Notes: generated by a model not told the origin, from the letters alone. Positions 52,144 through 61,691 are shown, numbered from the stretch's first letter. The stretch: DNA of 64,000 bases from CAIUGU01 sp965279735 (GCA_965279735.1 OZ257260.1:1364001-1428000); one strand, 5' to 3'. Numbers and translations are program-made.

Positions 52144-53313
52144 CTAGATGACCGAAACGGTCAGCACCCCTGGAATGGCGCGGATGGTAGCGACCACTGC
52201 GGGCGGCACCTGACCATCAACGTCAATCAATGTGTAGGCGAGACCACCGCGGGACTTGTTGAGCAGGTCCGCGATGTTGAGATTCGCTGCGGCAAGTGCC
52301 GTCGAGATCTGGCCGACCATGTTGGGCACGTTTTCGTTTGCAATGCCGACGCGGGTGGCGCCCATCGTACGCGGCAGTACCGCTTCTGGAAAGTTGACGG
52401 AATTGCGGACATTCCCCGTCTCGAGGAATTCCCGCAACGTATCGGCAACCATGATCGCGCAGTTCTCTTCCGCCTCACCGGTCGACGCGCCCAGATGCGG
52501 CAGGGCAATGACCTTCGGATGCGCCTTGAAGGCGTTGCTCGGGAAATCGCAGATGTAGCTGCCAAGGCGGCCGTCATTCAACGCTTCAAGCATCGCCGCT
52601 TCATCGACGATGCCGGCACGCGCGAAATTCAGGATGACGCCAGTGGGCTTCATCAACTTGAGTCGGGCCGCATTCACCATTCCCTTTGTGGCATCGATGA
52701 GAGGCACATGCACCGTGATCATGTCGGCGCGGGCGAACAGATCGTCAAGCGACAGCGCCTGCTCTACGCCGGAAGAAAGCTGCCATGCACGTTGCACGGT
52801 AATCTGGGGATCGAAGCCCAGCACCCGCATGCCGAGACCGTGCGCAGCATTGGCCACTTCCACACCGATGGCTCCGAGTCCGACGACGCCCAGTGTCCGT
52901 CCTGGCAGTTCGTAGCCGACGAATTTCTTCTTGCCCTTCTCCACGGCTTCTTCCAGCGCATGGTCATCGCCTTCGAGTCCACGCACGTAGGCCCATGCCT
53001 GGCAGATATTGCGTGCGGCCAGGAACATGCCCGCGATGACAAGCTCTTTCACTGCGTTGGCGTTCGCGCCTGGCGCGTTGAACACCGGAACCCCGAGCTT
53101 CGAGAACTTCGCGACGGGAATGTTGTTGGTGCCGGCGCCTGCACGACCGATGGCACGAACGCTCGTGGGTACGTTCATCTCGTGCATGTCCGCTGACCGG
53201 ACCATGATGGCGTCCGGATGTCCGATATCGGATGCCACCTCAAACCGGTCGCGCGGCAGACGATCGAGCCCGCGGACGGAGATATTGTTCAGCGTGAGGA
53301 TCTTGAATGGCAT
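52144..53313 (-). CDS. serA: D-3-phosphoglycerate dehydrogenase
   Basis: The 389-residue enzyme has the NAD motif GVVGLGAIGVEVANAAHGLG, catalytic residues in RAGAGTNNI and HLGASTGEAEENC, and a C-terminal ACT domain (GGLAYTLIDVDGQVPP). It commits 3-phosphoglycerate to serine. Many gammaproteobacteria have serC at this place, so serA here is a local variation. It is 3 bp from gyrA and 10 bp from pheA. Confidence 0.96.
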   Translation of the reverse strand: MPFKILTLNNISVRGLDRLPRDRFEVASDIGHPDAIMVRSADMHEMNVPTSVRAIGRAGAGTNNIPVAKFSKLGVPVFNAPGANANAVKELVIAGMFLAARNICQAWAYVRGLEGDDHALEEAVEKGKKKFVGYELPGRTLGVVGLGAIGVEVANAAHGLGMRVLGFDPQITVQRAWQLSSGVEQALSLDDLFARADMITVHVPLIDATKGMVNAARLKLMKPTGVILNFARAGIVDEAAMLEALNDGRLGSYICDFPSNAFKAHPKVIALPHLGASTGEAEENCAIMVADTLREFLETGNVRNSVNFPEAVLPRTMGATRVGIANENVPNMVGQISTALAAANLNIADLLNKSRGGLAYTLIDVDGQVPPAVVATIRAIPGVLTVSVI

Positions 53314-53316
53314 GCG

Positions 53317-55896
53317 TTACTCTGCAGTCTCTTCATCGGCATCAACATCTGCAGCATCGGCCACGACGCGCTCCAGGCCCACCAGCCGCTCGCCGTCATC
53401 GAGCCGGATGAGTCTCACGCCCTGCGTATTGCGGCCCTGTACGGAAATCTCGCTGACGGATGTGCGAACCAGCGTCCCGCCCGAACTGATCAGCATGATC
53501 TCGTCGGTGGGGAACACTTTCAGCGCCCCGACCAGCTGTCCGTTGCGTTCGGTGGTCTGCAACGCAATCACGCCCTGGCCGCCACGGCCATGCAGCGGGA
53601 ATTCGTCTTCGCCTGTCAGCTTGCCGTAGCCATGCGTGGAAGCCGTCAGGATGAACCCGGGCTCACCCATGACGATCAGCGAAATGACTTCATGCCCTGC
53701 ACCGAGCCGGATGCCGCGGACGCCTGCCGCGTTACGGCCCATCGGGCGGACGTCGTCTTCGGCAAAGCGGATGGCCTTGCCTTCGCTTGACGACAGCATG
53801 ATCTGCTTGGTGCCGTCGGTGATGTCGACGCCCACCAGCCTGTCACCGTCATCCAGCTCAAGCGCGATGATGCCGGCCTGGCGCGGGCGCGAGAATGCGT
53901 CGAGAGACGTCTTCTTGACCGTGCCCTGGGCGGTGGCCATGAACACATACTTGTCGGGTTCAAATTCGTGGATGGGCACCACCGCAGTGATGCGCTCCCC
54001 TTCCTGCAACGGCAGCAGGTTGACCATGGGCTTGCCACGCGAACCGCGGCTCGCTTCCGGCAACTGGTACACCTTGAGCCAGTACAACTTGCCCGCACTC
54101 GAGAAACACAGGAGCGTGTCATGGGTGTTGGCAACGAATAGCTTGTCGACGAAATCTTCGTCCTTCACTGCAGTAGCGGCCTTGCCCCGGCCGCCCCGCC
54201 GCTGGGCCTGGTAATCGGTGACTGGCTGCGACTTCGCGTAACCACCATGCGACAGGGTCACGACCATGTCCTGCGGTTCGATCAAGTCCTCGAGCGTCAG
54301 GTTCGAATGGTCCTGGATGATCTCGGTGCGACGTGCATCGCCGTACGCTTCCTTGATCGCGAGCAGTTCGGCGCGAATGACTTCGAGCAGCCTTTCCGGA
54401 CGCGCCAGGATGTCACCGAGATCCTGGATCTGAATGAGCAGTTCGCGATATTCGGCGCCGATCTTGTCCTGCTCGAGGCCCGTGAGGCGATGCAGACGCA
54501 GATCGAGAATGGCCTGTGCCTGCACATCAGACAGCCGATAACCGCGGCCGGTATCGAGCAGCCCGAATTCGGCGGGAAGATCGTCGGGTCGCGTGCCGAT
54601 ATCGCCGGCACGCGCCAGCATTTCAGGCACGGCGCCAGAGGGCCAGGTGCGTGACATGAGCCCGATCTTTGCTTCTGCAGGCGTAGCCGCCGACTTGATG
54701 AGCGCGATGACGTCATCGATATTGGCGAGGGCGACTGTCTGTCCTTCGAGGATATGGGCGCGGTCACGTGCCTTGCGCAGATCGAAGATGGTCCGGCGGG
54801 TGACGATTTCCCGGCGATGCCGCAGGAAGGCTTCGAGCATCTCCTTGAGGCTGAGCAGCTTGGGCTGGCCATCCTGCAACGCAACCATGTTGATGCCGAA
54901 CACCGATTCCATCGGCGTCTGCTTGTAGAGGTTGTTGAGCACGATGTCGGCGACTTCGCCGCGCTTCAGCTCGATCACGACCCGCATGCCATCCTTGTCG
55001 GATTCGTCGCGAAGTTCCGAGATGCCTTCGATGTCCTTGTTCCGCACGAGGTCGGCGATGCGCTCCAGCAGGCGCGCCTTGTTCACCTGGTACGGCAGCT
55101 CGGTGATGATGATGGCCTGGCGACCCTTGTCATCCTCTTCAATCACCGCGCGTGCGCGCATGTACACCCGGCCACGACCCGTGTGATAGGCAAGCGCGAT
55201 TTCCTGGGTGCCGTTGATGATGCCGGCGGTCGGGAAATCCGGGCCGGGGATGAACTGCATCAGCGCTGTCACATTCAGGGTGGGATCATCGATCAGTGCC
55301 ACGCACGCATTGATGATCTCGTTGAGATTGTGCGGCGGAATATTGGTCGCCATGCCGACCGCAATACCCGAAGAGCCGTTGACCAGCAGGTTCGGAACGC
55401 GGGTCGGGAGGACAGTCGGCTCCGACTCCGATTCGTCATAGTTGGGTTTGAAGTCGACGGTTTCCTTGTCGATGTCGGCCAGCAGTTCGTGCGCCAGCCG
55501 CGACATCCGCACTTCCGTGTAGCGCATGGCCGCCGGCATGTCGCCATCGACGGAACCGAAGTTGCCCTGGCCATCCACCAGCAGGTAGCGCAGCGAGAAG
55601 GGCTGCGCCATGCGGACCATGGATTCATAGACCGCGGAATCACCGTGCGGGTGATATTTACCGATGACGTCGCCGACGATACGGGCGGACTTCTTGTAGG
55701 CCTTGTTCCAGTCATTGCCGAGCTCGCGCATGGCAAACAGCACGCGCCGGTGGACTGGCTTCAGACCATCGCGTACGTCTGGAAGCGCCCTGCCCACGAT
55801 CACGCTCATCGCGTAATCGAGATAGGATTGCTTCATCTCGTCTTCGAGATTGACGTGCAGTAATTCTCGGGCGAACCCGCCTATCTCTTCTGCCAT
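53317..55896 (-). CDS. gyrA: DNA gyrase subunit A
   Basis: The 859-residue subunit has the breakage-reunion core with catalytic Tyr in PAAMRYTEVRMS, the quinolone pocket HPHGDSAVYESMVRMAQPF (Ser83-type residue kept, Glu at the Asp87 place), and a C-terminal beta-pinwheel with the GyrA box QRRGGRGK. Length is normal. It is the first gene of the minus-strand serA-pheA-hisC-aroA-cmk-rpsA run. Confidence 0.98.
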   Translation of the reverse strand: MAEEIGGFARELLHVNLEDEMKQSYLDYAMSVIVGRALPDVRDGLKPVHRRVLFAMRELGNDWNKAYKKSARIVGDVIGKYHPHGDSAVYESMVRMAQPFSLRYLLVDGQGNFGSVDGDMPAAMRYTEVRMSRLAHELLADIDKETVDFKPNYDESESEPTVLPTRVPNLLVNGSSGIAVGMATNIPPHNLNEIINACVALIDDPTLNVTALMQFIPGPDFPTAGIINGTQEIALAYHTGRGRVYMRARAVIEEDDKGRQAIIITELPYQVNKARLLERIADLVRNKDIEGISELRDESDKDGMRVVIELKRGEVADIVLNNLYKQTPMESVFGINMVALQDGQPKLLSLKEMLEAFLRHRREIVTRRTIFDLRKARDRAHILEGQTVALANIDDVIALIKSAATPAEAKIGLMSRTWPSGAVPEMLARAGDIGTRPDDLPAEFGLLDTGRGYRLSDVQAQAILDLRLHRLTGLEQDKIGAEYRELLIQIQDLGDILARPERLLEVIRAELLAIKEAYGDARRTEIIQDHSNLTLEDLIEPQDMVVTLSHGGYAKSQPVTDYQAQRRGGRGKAATAVKDEDFVDKLFVANTHDTLLCFSSAGKLYWLKVYQLPEASRGSRGKPMVNLLPLQEGERITAVVPIHEFEPDKYVFMATAQGTVKKTSLDAFSRPRQAGIIALELDDGDRLVGVDITDGTKQIMLSSSEGKAIRFAEDDVRPMGRNAAGVRGIRLGAGHEVISLIVMGEPGFILTASTHGYGKLTGEDEFPLHGRGGQGVIALQTTERNGQLVGALKVFPTDEIMLISSGGTLVRTSVSEISVQGRNTQGVRLIRLDDGERLVGLERVVADAADVDADEETAE

Positions 55897-56161
55897 ATTC
55901 TCGACTGCCAGGCTGCAGGGTCAGGGATGAAACAGCCCCTCGGAGGACCCTGTCACGATCCGCTGCTTTTTCACGTTGGTTGCGGTGCCCAAGACCCGAT
56001 CCGGGCAGCCGCATTTAAGTGACGAATGGTAGCACACGAACCCCGTTCGCCGAACTTCAAAGAGAGGTCCGCGGCGGGTCCAAGGTATACTTGCACCGCC
56101 GTCGCAATTCGAACTCCCTGGGGTATGCCTGCACACCCTCAAGCAGCGCTCGCTGGTATCC
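55897..56161. promoter_or_regulatory. Divergent control region between gyrA and ubiG
   Basis: No gene is present. TATACT at 56086-56091 on the plus strand is a -10 candidate for ubiG without a good -35. TTAAAT on the minus strand near 56013-56018 is a weak candidate for gyrA. Confidence 0.3.
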
Positions 56162-56884
56162 ATGAACACAGCCTCGATGACCCATGACCCGGAAGAAATT
56201 GCCCGCTTCGAGGCCACCGCCCAGCGCTGGTGGGACCCGGAAGGCGAATTCCGTCCTTTGCATGATCTGAATCCGGTCCGTCTTGCTTTCATCGAAGATC
56301 GGGCCCCTCTTGCGGGCCGCAACGTGCTCGATATCGGCTGTGGTGGAGGGCTGCTGAGCGAGGCCATGGCCCGTCGTGGCGCACACGTCACCGGCATTGA
56401 TCTTGGTGCGACTGCCATTGAAGTAGCTGCGTTGCATGCGCTTGAGGCCGGCGTCCAGTTGCGTTACCTGGTCGAGTCCGCCGAAGCCCATGCCGTCAGC
56501 CACGCCGGTGCTTACGACATCGTGACCTGTCTCGAAATGCTGGAACACGTCCCTGAACCGAAACAGATCGTTACGACGATCCGGACACTGGTCAAGCCGG
56601 GCGGCCACGTCTTTTTTTCCACGCTGAACCGCACCTTGAAGTCTTACCTGTTGGCAGTCGTCGGCGCCGAATACGTGCTCAACCTGCTCCCGCGGGGCAC
56701 CCATTCATACGAGCGATTCATCCGGCCCGCGGAGCTTGCGCGCTGGGCCAGGGGTGCCGATCTGGAAGTGCAGGATGTCGCGGGCATCGAGTACAACCCG
56801 TTGACCCGCGTGGCGCGACTGAACACTTCAGTCGACGTCAACTATCTTGTGCATGCGCGCTCTCCAGAGAGCCGTCCGACATGA
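56162..56884 (+). CDS. ubiG: Ubiquinone biosynthesis O-methyltransferase
   Basis: The 240-residue SAM methyltransferase begins with the UbiG signature EIARFEATAQRWWDPEGEFR, LHDLNPVRL and has motif I VLDIGCGGGLLSEAMARRGA. It catalyses both O-methylations of ubiquinone. Its stop overlaps the gph start (ATGA). Confidence 0.97.
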   Translation: MNTASMTHDPEEIARFEATAQRWWDPEGEFRPLHDLNPVRLAFIEDRAPLAGRNVLDIGCGGGLLSEAMARRGAHVTGIDLGATAIEVAALHALEAGVQLRYLVESAEAHAVSHAGAYDIVTCLEMLEHVPEPKQIVTTIRTLVKPGGHVFFSTLNRTLKSYLLAVVGAEYVLNLLPRGTHSYERFIRPAELARWARGADLEVQDVAGIEYNPLTRVARLNTSVDVNYLVHARSPESRPT

Positions 56885-57546
56885 GCGAAATCCGGGCTTT
56901 GCTGCTGGACCTCGACGGAACGCTGCTCGATACCGCACCGGAAATGGCAGAGGCGCTCAACCACCTGCTCAAGGAAGAGCGTCTTGATCCCCTACCCTTC
57001 GAGACGATCCGGCCAACCGTCTCCCACGGCTCAACGGGAATGATGAACCTGGTTTTCAGTCATCTCGTTCCGACCGAGTTCGAAAAGCTGCGGGTACGCT
57101 TCCTTGATATCTATCGAGGCATCCTGGGCAGCAATACGCACCTGTTCAGTGGCTTCGATACGGTGTTCAGGCATCTCAAGGAAAAGGATATCGCCTGGGG
57201 CGTCGTGACAAACAAGCCCGGCTGGCTCACAGAGCCACTGCTCGAGATCCTGGCGCTGAAGCCGGCCCCGGACTGTGTGGTCAGCGGAGATACGACCGCT
57301 GAGCGCAAGCCGCATCCCCTGCCGCTCCTCCACGCTGCCAGCCTCATCGCCAAGGCCCCGAAGCATTGTCTGTACGTCGGAGATGCCGAGCGCGACATCA
57401 AGGCAGGCAATGCCGCAGGCATGCGTACCGTTGTCGCTCAATGGGGTTACCTCGGGTCGCAGGACACACCGGACACATGGCAGGCCCATGGCATGGTTCG
57501 CGAACCTCAAGACCTGATTCCTTGGCTGGCCACGACGACTTCATGA
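56881..57546 (+). CDS. gph: HAD phosphatase, phosphoglycolate phosphatase type
   Basis: The 221-residue enzyme has HAD motif I LLLDLDGTLLDTAPE, motif II in GVVTNKP, motif III Lys in ERKPHPLP and motif IV VGDAERDIKAG. It clears phosphoglycolate and is usually found directly after ubiG. It overlaps ubiG and rmuC by 4 bp on each side. Confidence 0.93.
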   Translation: MSEIRALLLDLDGTLLDTAPEMAEALNHLLKEERLDPLPFETIRPTVSHGSTGMMNLVFSHLVPTEFEKLRVRFLDIYRGILGSNTHLFSGFDTVFRHLKEKDIAWGVVTNKPGWLTEPLLEILALKPAPDCVVSGDTTAERKPHPLPLLHAASLIAKAPKHCLYVGDAERDIKAGNAAGMRTVVAQWGYLGSQDTPDTWQAHGMVREPQDLIPWLATTTS

Positions 57547-58844
57547 CGCAGGAACAATTCATCCTTGCTCTCGGCGTACTGCTCACCGGCATCGTGATCG
57601 GTGGACTCGCGGGCCTCTGGTTCGGTCATCGCCGCTCGCGGGAACTCGACATCAAGACCGCCCTGCTCGAAGCGGAACTCAAGAGCCAGGAACAGATCGA
57701 GCGGGAGCGCAACGCTGCACAGGAGCAGGCGATCGAGCACATCCGCGCGAGTTTCGATGCATTGGCAGGCGCTTCCTTGCGTTCCAACAGCGAAACTTTT
57801 CTGCAACTTGCCCGCGAGCATCTTGGCCAGCACCAGCAGGCAGCCACCAGCGCGCTGGCGGAGCGCGAGAAGGCGATCGAAACACTGCTGGTGCCGATCA
57901 AGGACGCACTGGCGAAGACGGAACGACAGATTGGCAGCATCGAAAAGGAACGGGCCGAGTCCTTCGGGTCGCTGAAAGCCTCGCTCGAAGCCGTGACGCT
58001 CGGGCAGCAGGCGCTACAGAAGGAAACACGGACCCTCGTCAATTCGCTGCGTCGTCCCGAAGTGCGGGGGCGCTGGGGAGAGCTCACGCTGAAACGGCTC
58101 GCCGAACTGGCAGGCATGATCGAACATTGCGATTTCACAGAGCAGCTGCATGTGCGGGGCGAAGAAGGCAACCTGCGGCCCGACATGGTCATCCACATGC
58201 CGGATGGCCGCGATCTCGTTGTCGACGTCAAGACTCCTCTCGATGCGTATCTGGAAGCCGTCGAAGCTTCTACCGATGAAGCGCGCGACGTAGCACTTCG
58301 GCGTCATGCACAAGCGATTGCGGAACGGATCAAGCAGCTTGGCGCCAAGAGCTACTGGGCACAGTTCGCGCGCAGCCCTGACTTTGTCATCCTGTTCATT
58401 CCCGGAGACCAGTTCCTGAGTGCCGCGCTTGCGGAAAATCCCTCGCTGCTGGAGGACGCCATTCGGCAGGATGTCATCATCGCGACGCCCACGAGCTTCA
58501 TTGCCCTGCTCAAGGCCGTTGCTTACGGCTGGCGGCAGACTGCTCTCGCCGAGAACGCGGAGGTCATTCGCACGCTGGCCGAAGACCTCTACAAACGTCT
58601 GTCCGTGTTCGCAGGCCATCTGAACAAACTGAGCCGCAACCTGAGCGGCAGCGTCGATGCGTTCAACAGCGCAGTCGGATCCCTGGAGAGACAGGTATTG
58701 CCCGGCGCGCGCAAGTTCACCGAACTGGGCGTACGCCCTGAAAAACCGATCGAACCGATCGAATCGATCGACAAGCTGGCGCGCACCCTGCAAGGCAACG
58801 AGCAGACGCCAGATGCCGCTGGCCCCGCCGACCGGCTGTCCTGA
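57543..58844 (+). CDS. rmuC: DNA recombination protein RmuC
   Basis: The 433-residue protein has one N-terminal membrane helix (FILALGVLLTGIVIGGLAGL), a long coiled coil (about 35-170), and the RmuC nuclease-like core: RRPEVRGRWGELTLKRLAEL, DLVVDVKTPLDAYLEA, VILFIPGDQFLSAAL and IIATPTSFIALLKAVAYGWR. It limits inverted-repeat recombination. ATG 57543 overlaps the gph stop; the longer frame lies within gph. Confidence 0.96.
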   Translation: MTQEQFILALGVLLTGIVIGGLAGLWFGHRRSRELDIKTALLEAELKSQEQIERERNAAQEQAIEHIRASFDALAGASLRSNSETFLQLAREHLGQHQQAATSALAEREKAIETLLVPIKDALAKTERQIGSIEKERAESFGSLKASLEAVTLGQQALQKETRTLVNSLRRPEVRGRWGELTLKRLAELAGMIEHCDFTEQLHVRGEEGNLRPDMVIHMPDGRDLVVDVKTPLDAYLEAVEASTDEARDVALRRHAQAIAERIKQLGAKSYWAQFARSPDFVILFIPGDQFLSAALAENPSLLEDAIRQDVIIATPTSFIALLKAVAYGWRQTALAENAEVIRTLAEDLYKRLSVFAGHLNKLSRNLSGSVDAFNSAVGSLERQVLPGARKFTELGVRPEKPIEPIESIDKLARTLQGNEQTPDAAGPADRLS

Positions 58845-58865
58845 TTTCGCCAGTTCCTTACGGCA

Positions 58866-59729
58866 ATGTCCCTTCACGTTCCCGAAGAACGTCTCGATGC
58901 CGCCCTCGTTGCGCAGACCGTGCCACAGGGCTCGATGCGCTACTACTCGCTTCTCTACGCGCCCGCAGAAAAACGGGACGGACTGACCGCCCTGTACCTG
59001 ATTGAAGATGAGCTCGATGCGACAGCCCGCGGCAACCACCATGATGTTGCCCATACTCGCCTCAAGTGGTGGACCGACGAGATCGATCGTCTGGCGAAGG
59101 GGAAACCAGCGCACCCCGCCACCCGCGTACTCAACCGTGCACGCGAGGTCTTCGGCGATGAAACCGGCAAGTTGCGGGGCCTCGTGGAAGCGGCTGCAAT
59201 GGACCTTGCCCTCATCACATATGCAGACGATGCAGAGCTCGCACTCTATTTCGATCGCTCGGGCGGTACGCTCGGGGAATTCACCGCTCGCTGGATGGCA
59301 GCGCCGGCAACACTCTCCGCGGGCACGCTGCACTCCGCTCGCCGGCTGGGCTCCTTCATTCACCGCGTGGAGGTGCTGCGGGACTTGCGGCTGCACGCGA
59401 CGGCCGGCCGGGTTCATTTGCCGCTTTCAGGACTTGATGCAGCAGGCATCGAAATTGCTGAACTGCGTGCAACCCCGTGGCCGGCGTCGGTGGAGAATTT
59501 TATCGGCTCGGTGCGTGATGAACTGAAAGCGGAATTTGCAGATGCTTTCGCAAGCGTCGCGGGATTGGAGCGTGCGATGCTCCGTCCGTTGCTCGTGCTG
59601 GCAGCGCTGCACGCAGGATTGCTTGATCGGATTGTCAGTACATCAATGCGGGCCCCGGCAGCAAGGGTGGAACTCGGGCCTTTCGAGAAGCTCTGGATCT
59701 CCTGGCGTGCTGCACGACGCGCTGTGTAG
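58866..59729 (+). CDS. Squalene/phytoene-synthase-like protein, probably non-catalytic
   Basis: The 287-residue protein has the all-helical trans-prenyltransferase-like fold: MRYYSLLYAPAEKRDGLTAL, LKWWTDEIDRL, and EVLRDLRLHATAGRVHLPLS. The Asp-rich motifs of active squalene synthases are broken (DELDATARG, and DLRLH in place of DxxxD). This resembles the NDUFAF6-type assembly proteins more than HpnC/HpnD. It may help complex I assembly. It lies 21 bp after rmuC. Confidence 0.85.
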   Translation: MSLHVPEERLDAALVAQTVPQGSMRYYSLLYAPAEKRDGLTALYLIEDELDATARGNHHDVAHTRLKWWTDEIDRLAKGKPAHPATRVLNRAREVFGDETGKLRGLVEAAAMDLALITYADDAELALYFDRSGGTLGEFTARWMAAPATLSAGTLHSARRLGSFIHRVEVLRDLRLHATAGRVHLPLSGLDAAGIEIAELRATPWPASVENFIGSVRDELKAEFADAFASVAGLERAMLRPLLVLAALHAGLLDRIVSTSMRAPAARVELGPFEKLWISWRAARRAV

Positions 59730-59795
59730 GCAGGAATCACGCCTTATACTTGCCGCCCTTTGCGGCCTTCCCTTCAACTGAAACAGCGAACGTTC

Positions 59796-60548
59796 ATGAC
59801 CGATCCTCGTACGTACATTGCAGGGCCCGGACTTCTCCGCGAGCGCGTCATCCTGATCACGGGCTCCGGTGACGGGATCGGCAAGGCGCTCGCACTGGCC
59901 TGCGCCGCCTCGGGTGCGCGGGTCATTCTTCATGGCCGCAATGTGCGCAAACTTGAAAAGGCGCATGACGAAATCGTCGCTGCCGGCGGACTTCCGCCCT
60001 CCATCCTGCCGCTCGATTTCGAAAAAGCCGGTCCTGCCGAATACGAAGCTCTCGTTGCCGCGATCACCCAGTCATTCGGGCGACTGGACGGCCTGGTTCA
60101 TAACGCGGGCATGCTGGGTGACCGCTCGCCGATCGAACATCACGACGTGCCGAAATGGATGCGTACGCTGCATGTGAACGTCAACGCGCCGTTCCTGCTC
60201 ACGCGGTACTGCCTGCCTCTGCTCAAGGCTTCGGCGGATGCATCCATCCTGTTTACTTCAAGCGGTGTGGTGCGCAAGCCGCGTGCATTCTGGGGCGCGT
60301 ACCTGGTCTCGAAGTGGGCCACCGAAGGGCTGATGCACATGCTGGCAGACGAGCTGGAATCGTCCGCGGCGTTGCGCGTCAATGGCGTGAATCCCGGCAA
60401 GGTCCGCACGAACATGCGCCTGCAAGCCTATCCCGGTGAGGATCGCAGCCTGTTGCCTGAAGCCGCCTCGATCGTCCCGACGTATCTCTATCTGCTGGGA
60501 CCCGACAGTCGCGGCATCACGGGCAAGAGCTTCGACTGCCAGTCTTAG
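59796..60548 (+). CDS. yciK: Short-chain dehydrogenase, YciK type
   Basis: The 250-residue SDR has ILITGSGDGIGKALALACAA, NAG in GLVHNAGMLGDRSPIEHHD, catalytic Ser/Tyr in LFTSSGVV and YLVSKWATEGLMHML, and C-terminal DSRGITGKSFDCQS. YciK-like proteins often sit after ubiG-gph; the substrate is unknown. The stop codon TAG is the first part of the left terminal repeat of element copy 2. Confidence 0.92.
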   Translation: MTDPRTYIAGPGLLRERVILITGSGDGIGKALALACAASGARVILHGRNVRKLEKAHDEIVAAGGLPPSILPLDFEKAGPAEYEALVAAITQSFGRLDGLVHNAGMLGDRSPIEHHDVPKWMRTLHVNVNAPFLLTRYCLPLLKASADASILFTSSGVVRKPRAFWGAYLVSKWATEGLMHMLADELESSAALRVNGVNPGKVRTNMRLQAYPGEDRSLLPEAASIVPTYLYLLGPDSRGITGKSFDCQS

Positions 60549-60840
60549 GGAGCCTCTGATTGACCTATACACGCTCGCGTTGCGTCTCCAATCGCCTGAT
60601 GCGAGGCGCAGTCCGCAGGCCATATGCCGATATGGGCAAGGGCTGTAACGACGCAGCTGGCGATTAGAGGCGCAACCCATAAAATGATGAATTCATTCAT
60701 TGATCGGGACGGGATTCATTTCGTTCAGGGCAGCGTTGCTTCTCCCTTGAGTACATTGAGTACACAGCGGTCGGCGCGCCTCACCCTGAACGAAATGACT
60801 CGCCGTCGCGAGTGCGTATAGGTCAATCAGAGGCTCCCTA
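60546..60840. repeat. Structured ~290-bp repeat element, copy 2
   Basis: The ends (60546-60570 and 60816-60840) form 25-bp perfect inverted repeats and include the yciK stop codon. The inner stems correspond to those of copy 1, in the same orientation: the GTTGCGTCTCCAATCGCC arm with one change in its partner, and CATTTCGTTCAGGG (60717-60730) with its perfect 14-bp complement (60784-60797). It lies between convergent yciK and rluB-like genes. Confidence 0.85.
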
Positions 60841-60842
60841 GA

Positions 60843-61691
60843 TCAGCCCTTGCGTCCACGGGGTCCGCCGCGACGATCCGGTGGCGGACGTGATTGCGAG
60901 GGTTTCCGCGTTCTGACAGGCGGCTTTACGACTTCGACATGCGCAAGGGAATACAGCGCGGCGGTCTGGTCACTCGACAATTCGCGATGCCGGCCTCTGG
61001 GCAACTCCTGCGGCAATTCGATTGCTCCGTAACTCACCTGGATCAGCCGGCTGACTTTAAGTCCCTGGGCTTCGAAGAGACTGCGGACAGCCACTCGACG
61101 GTCGGCATGCGCCGCGTCCACGCGATACCAGAGATTGGCGCCCTCGCCCCCCGCTGCCTTCACCGCGGTGAATTCGATTTCGCGATCATCGTGCGTGACG
61201 CTTGTTGCAAGCTCGGGCAATTCGCCTTCTTCACGCCCCGGCACGTGCACCCTGACCATGTAACTCGCCGCAATGGCAGGCGAGCGACGCTTGAGAGCGT
61301 TGACCAGACGGCCGTCGTTGGACAACAGAAGGAGGCCGGTATCGGCGACATTCATCGGGTTGATGGCCAGCCACCGCGCTCCGCGCACGGCAGGTAGGCG
61401 ATCGAGAAGGCTGCCCCCTTCTTCGCTGTCGTCTGCAGCCAGCGCTTCGCCCGCGGCCTTGTGATACACGAGCACGCGACCTGTCGCCTCGACTGCAAGC
61501 CTGGAAGTCAGGTCCTTGCCGTCGACAACGAGGCGATCGCCAGGACTGAAACGGTCACCGAGCTGCGCCGGCGCACCGTTCAACAGGACTCGGCCAGCGA
61601 GAATCCAGTCCTCGATCTGGCGGCGGGAACCGAGTCCATGTCGCGCCAGCAGCTTTTGCAGGCGCTCGCTCGTCTTGCTTTCTACTCCCAC
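60843..61691 (-). CDS. rluB: RluB/RsuA-family pseudouridine synthase lacking the catalytic Asp
   Basis: The 282-residue protein has an N-terminal S4 domain (ERLQKLLARHGLGSRRQIED) and the synthase core (TGLLLLSNDGRLVNALKRR), with a basic Pro/Arg tail. In RluB the motif before this is GRLD, with a catalytic Asp. Here WLAINPMNVADTG gives Asn114 in that place and no GRLD. So rRNA uridine isomerisation may be lost or altered. It overlaps scpB by 10 bp, the usual scpA-scpB-rluB order. Confidence 0.88.
   Translation of the reverse strand: MGVESKTSERLQKLLARHGLGSRRQIEDWILAGRVLLNGAPAQLGDRFSPGDRLVVDGKDLTSRLAVEATGRVLVYHKAAGEALAADDSEEGGSLLDRLPAVRGARWLAINPMNVADTGLLLLSNDGRLVNALKRRSPAIAASYMVRVHVPGREEGELPELATSVTHDDREIEFTAVKAAGGEGANLWYRVDAAHADRRVAVRSLFEAQGLKVSRLIQVSYGAIELPQELPRGRHRELSSDQTAALYSLAHVEVVKPPVRTRKPSQSRPPPDRRGGPRGRKG

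Noticed and set aside
54754..55863. 369-codon open frame opposite gyrA
   Set aside because: gyrA is unmistakable and full length; the opposite frame is a shadow.
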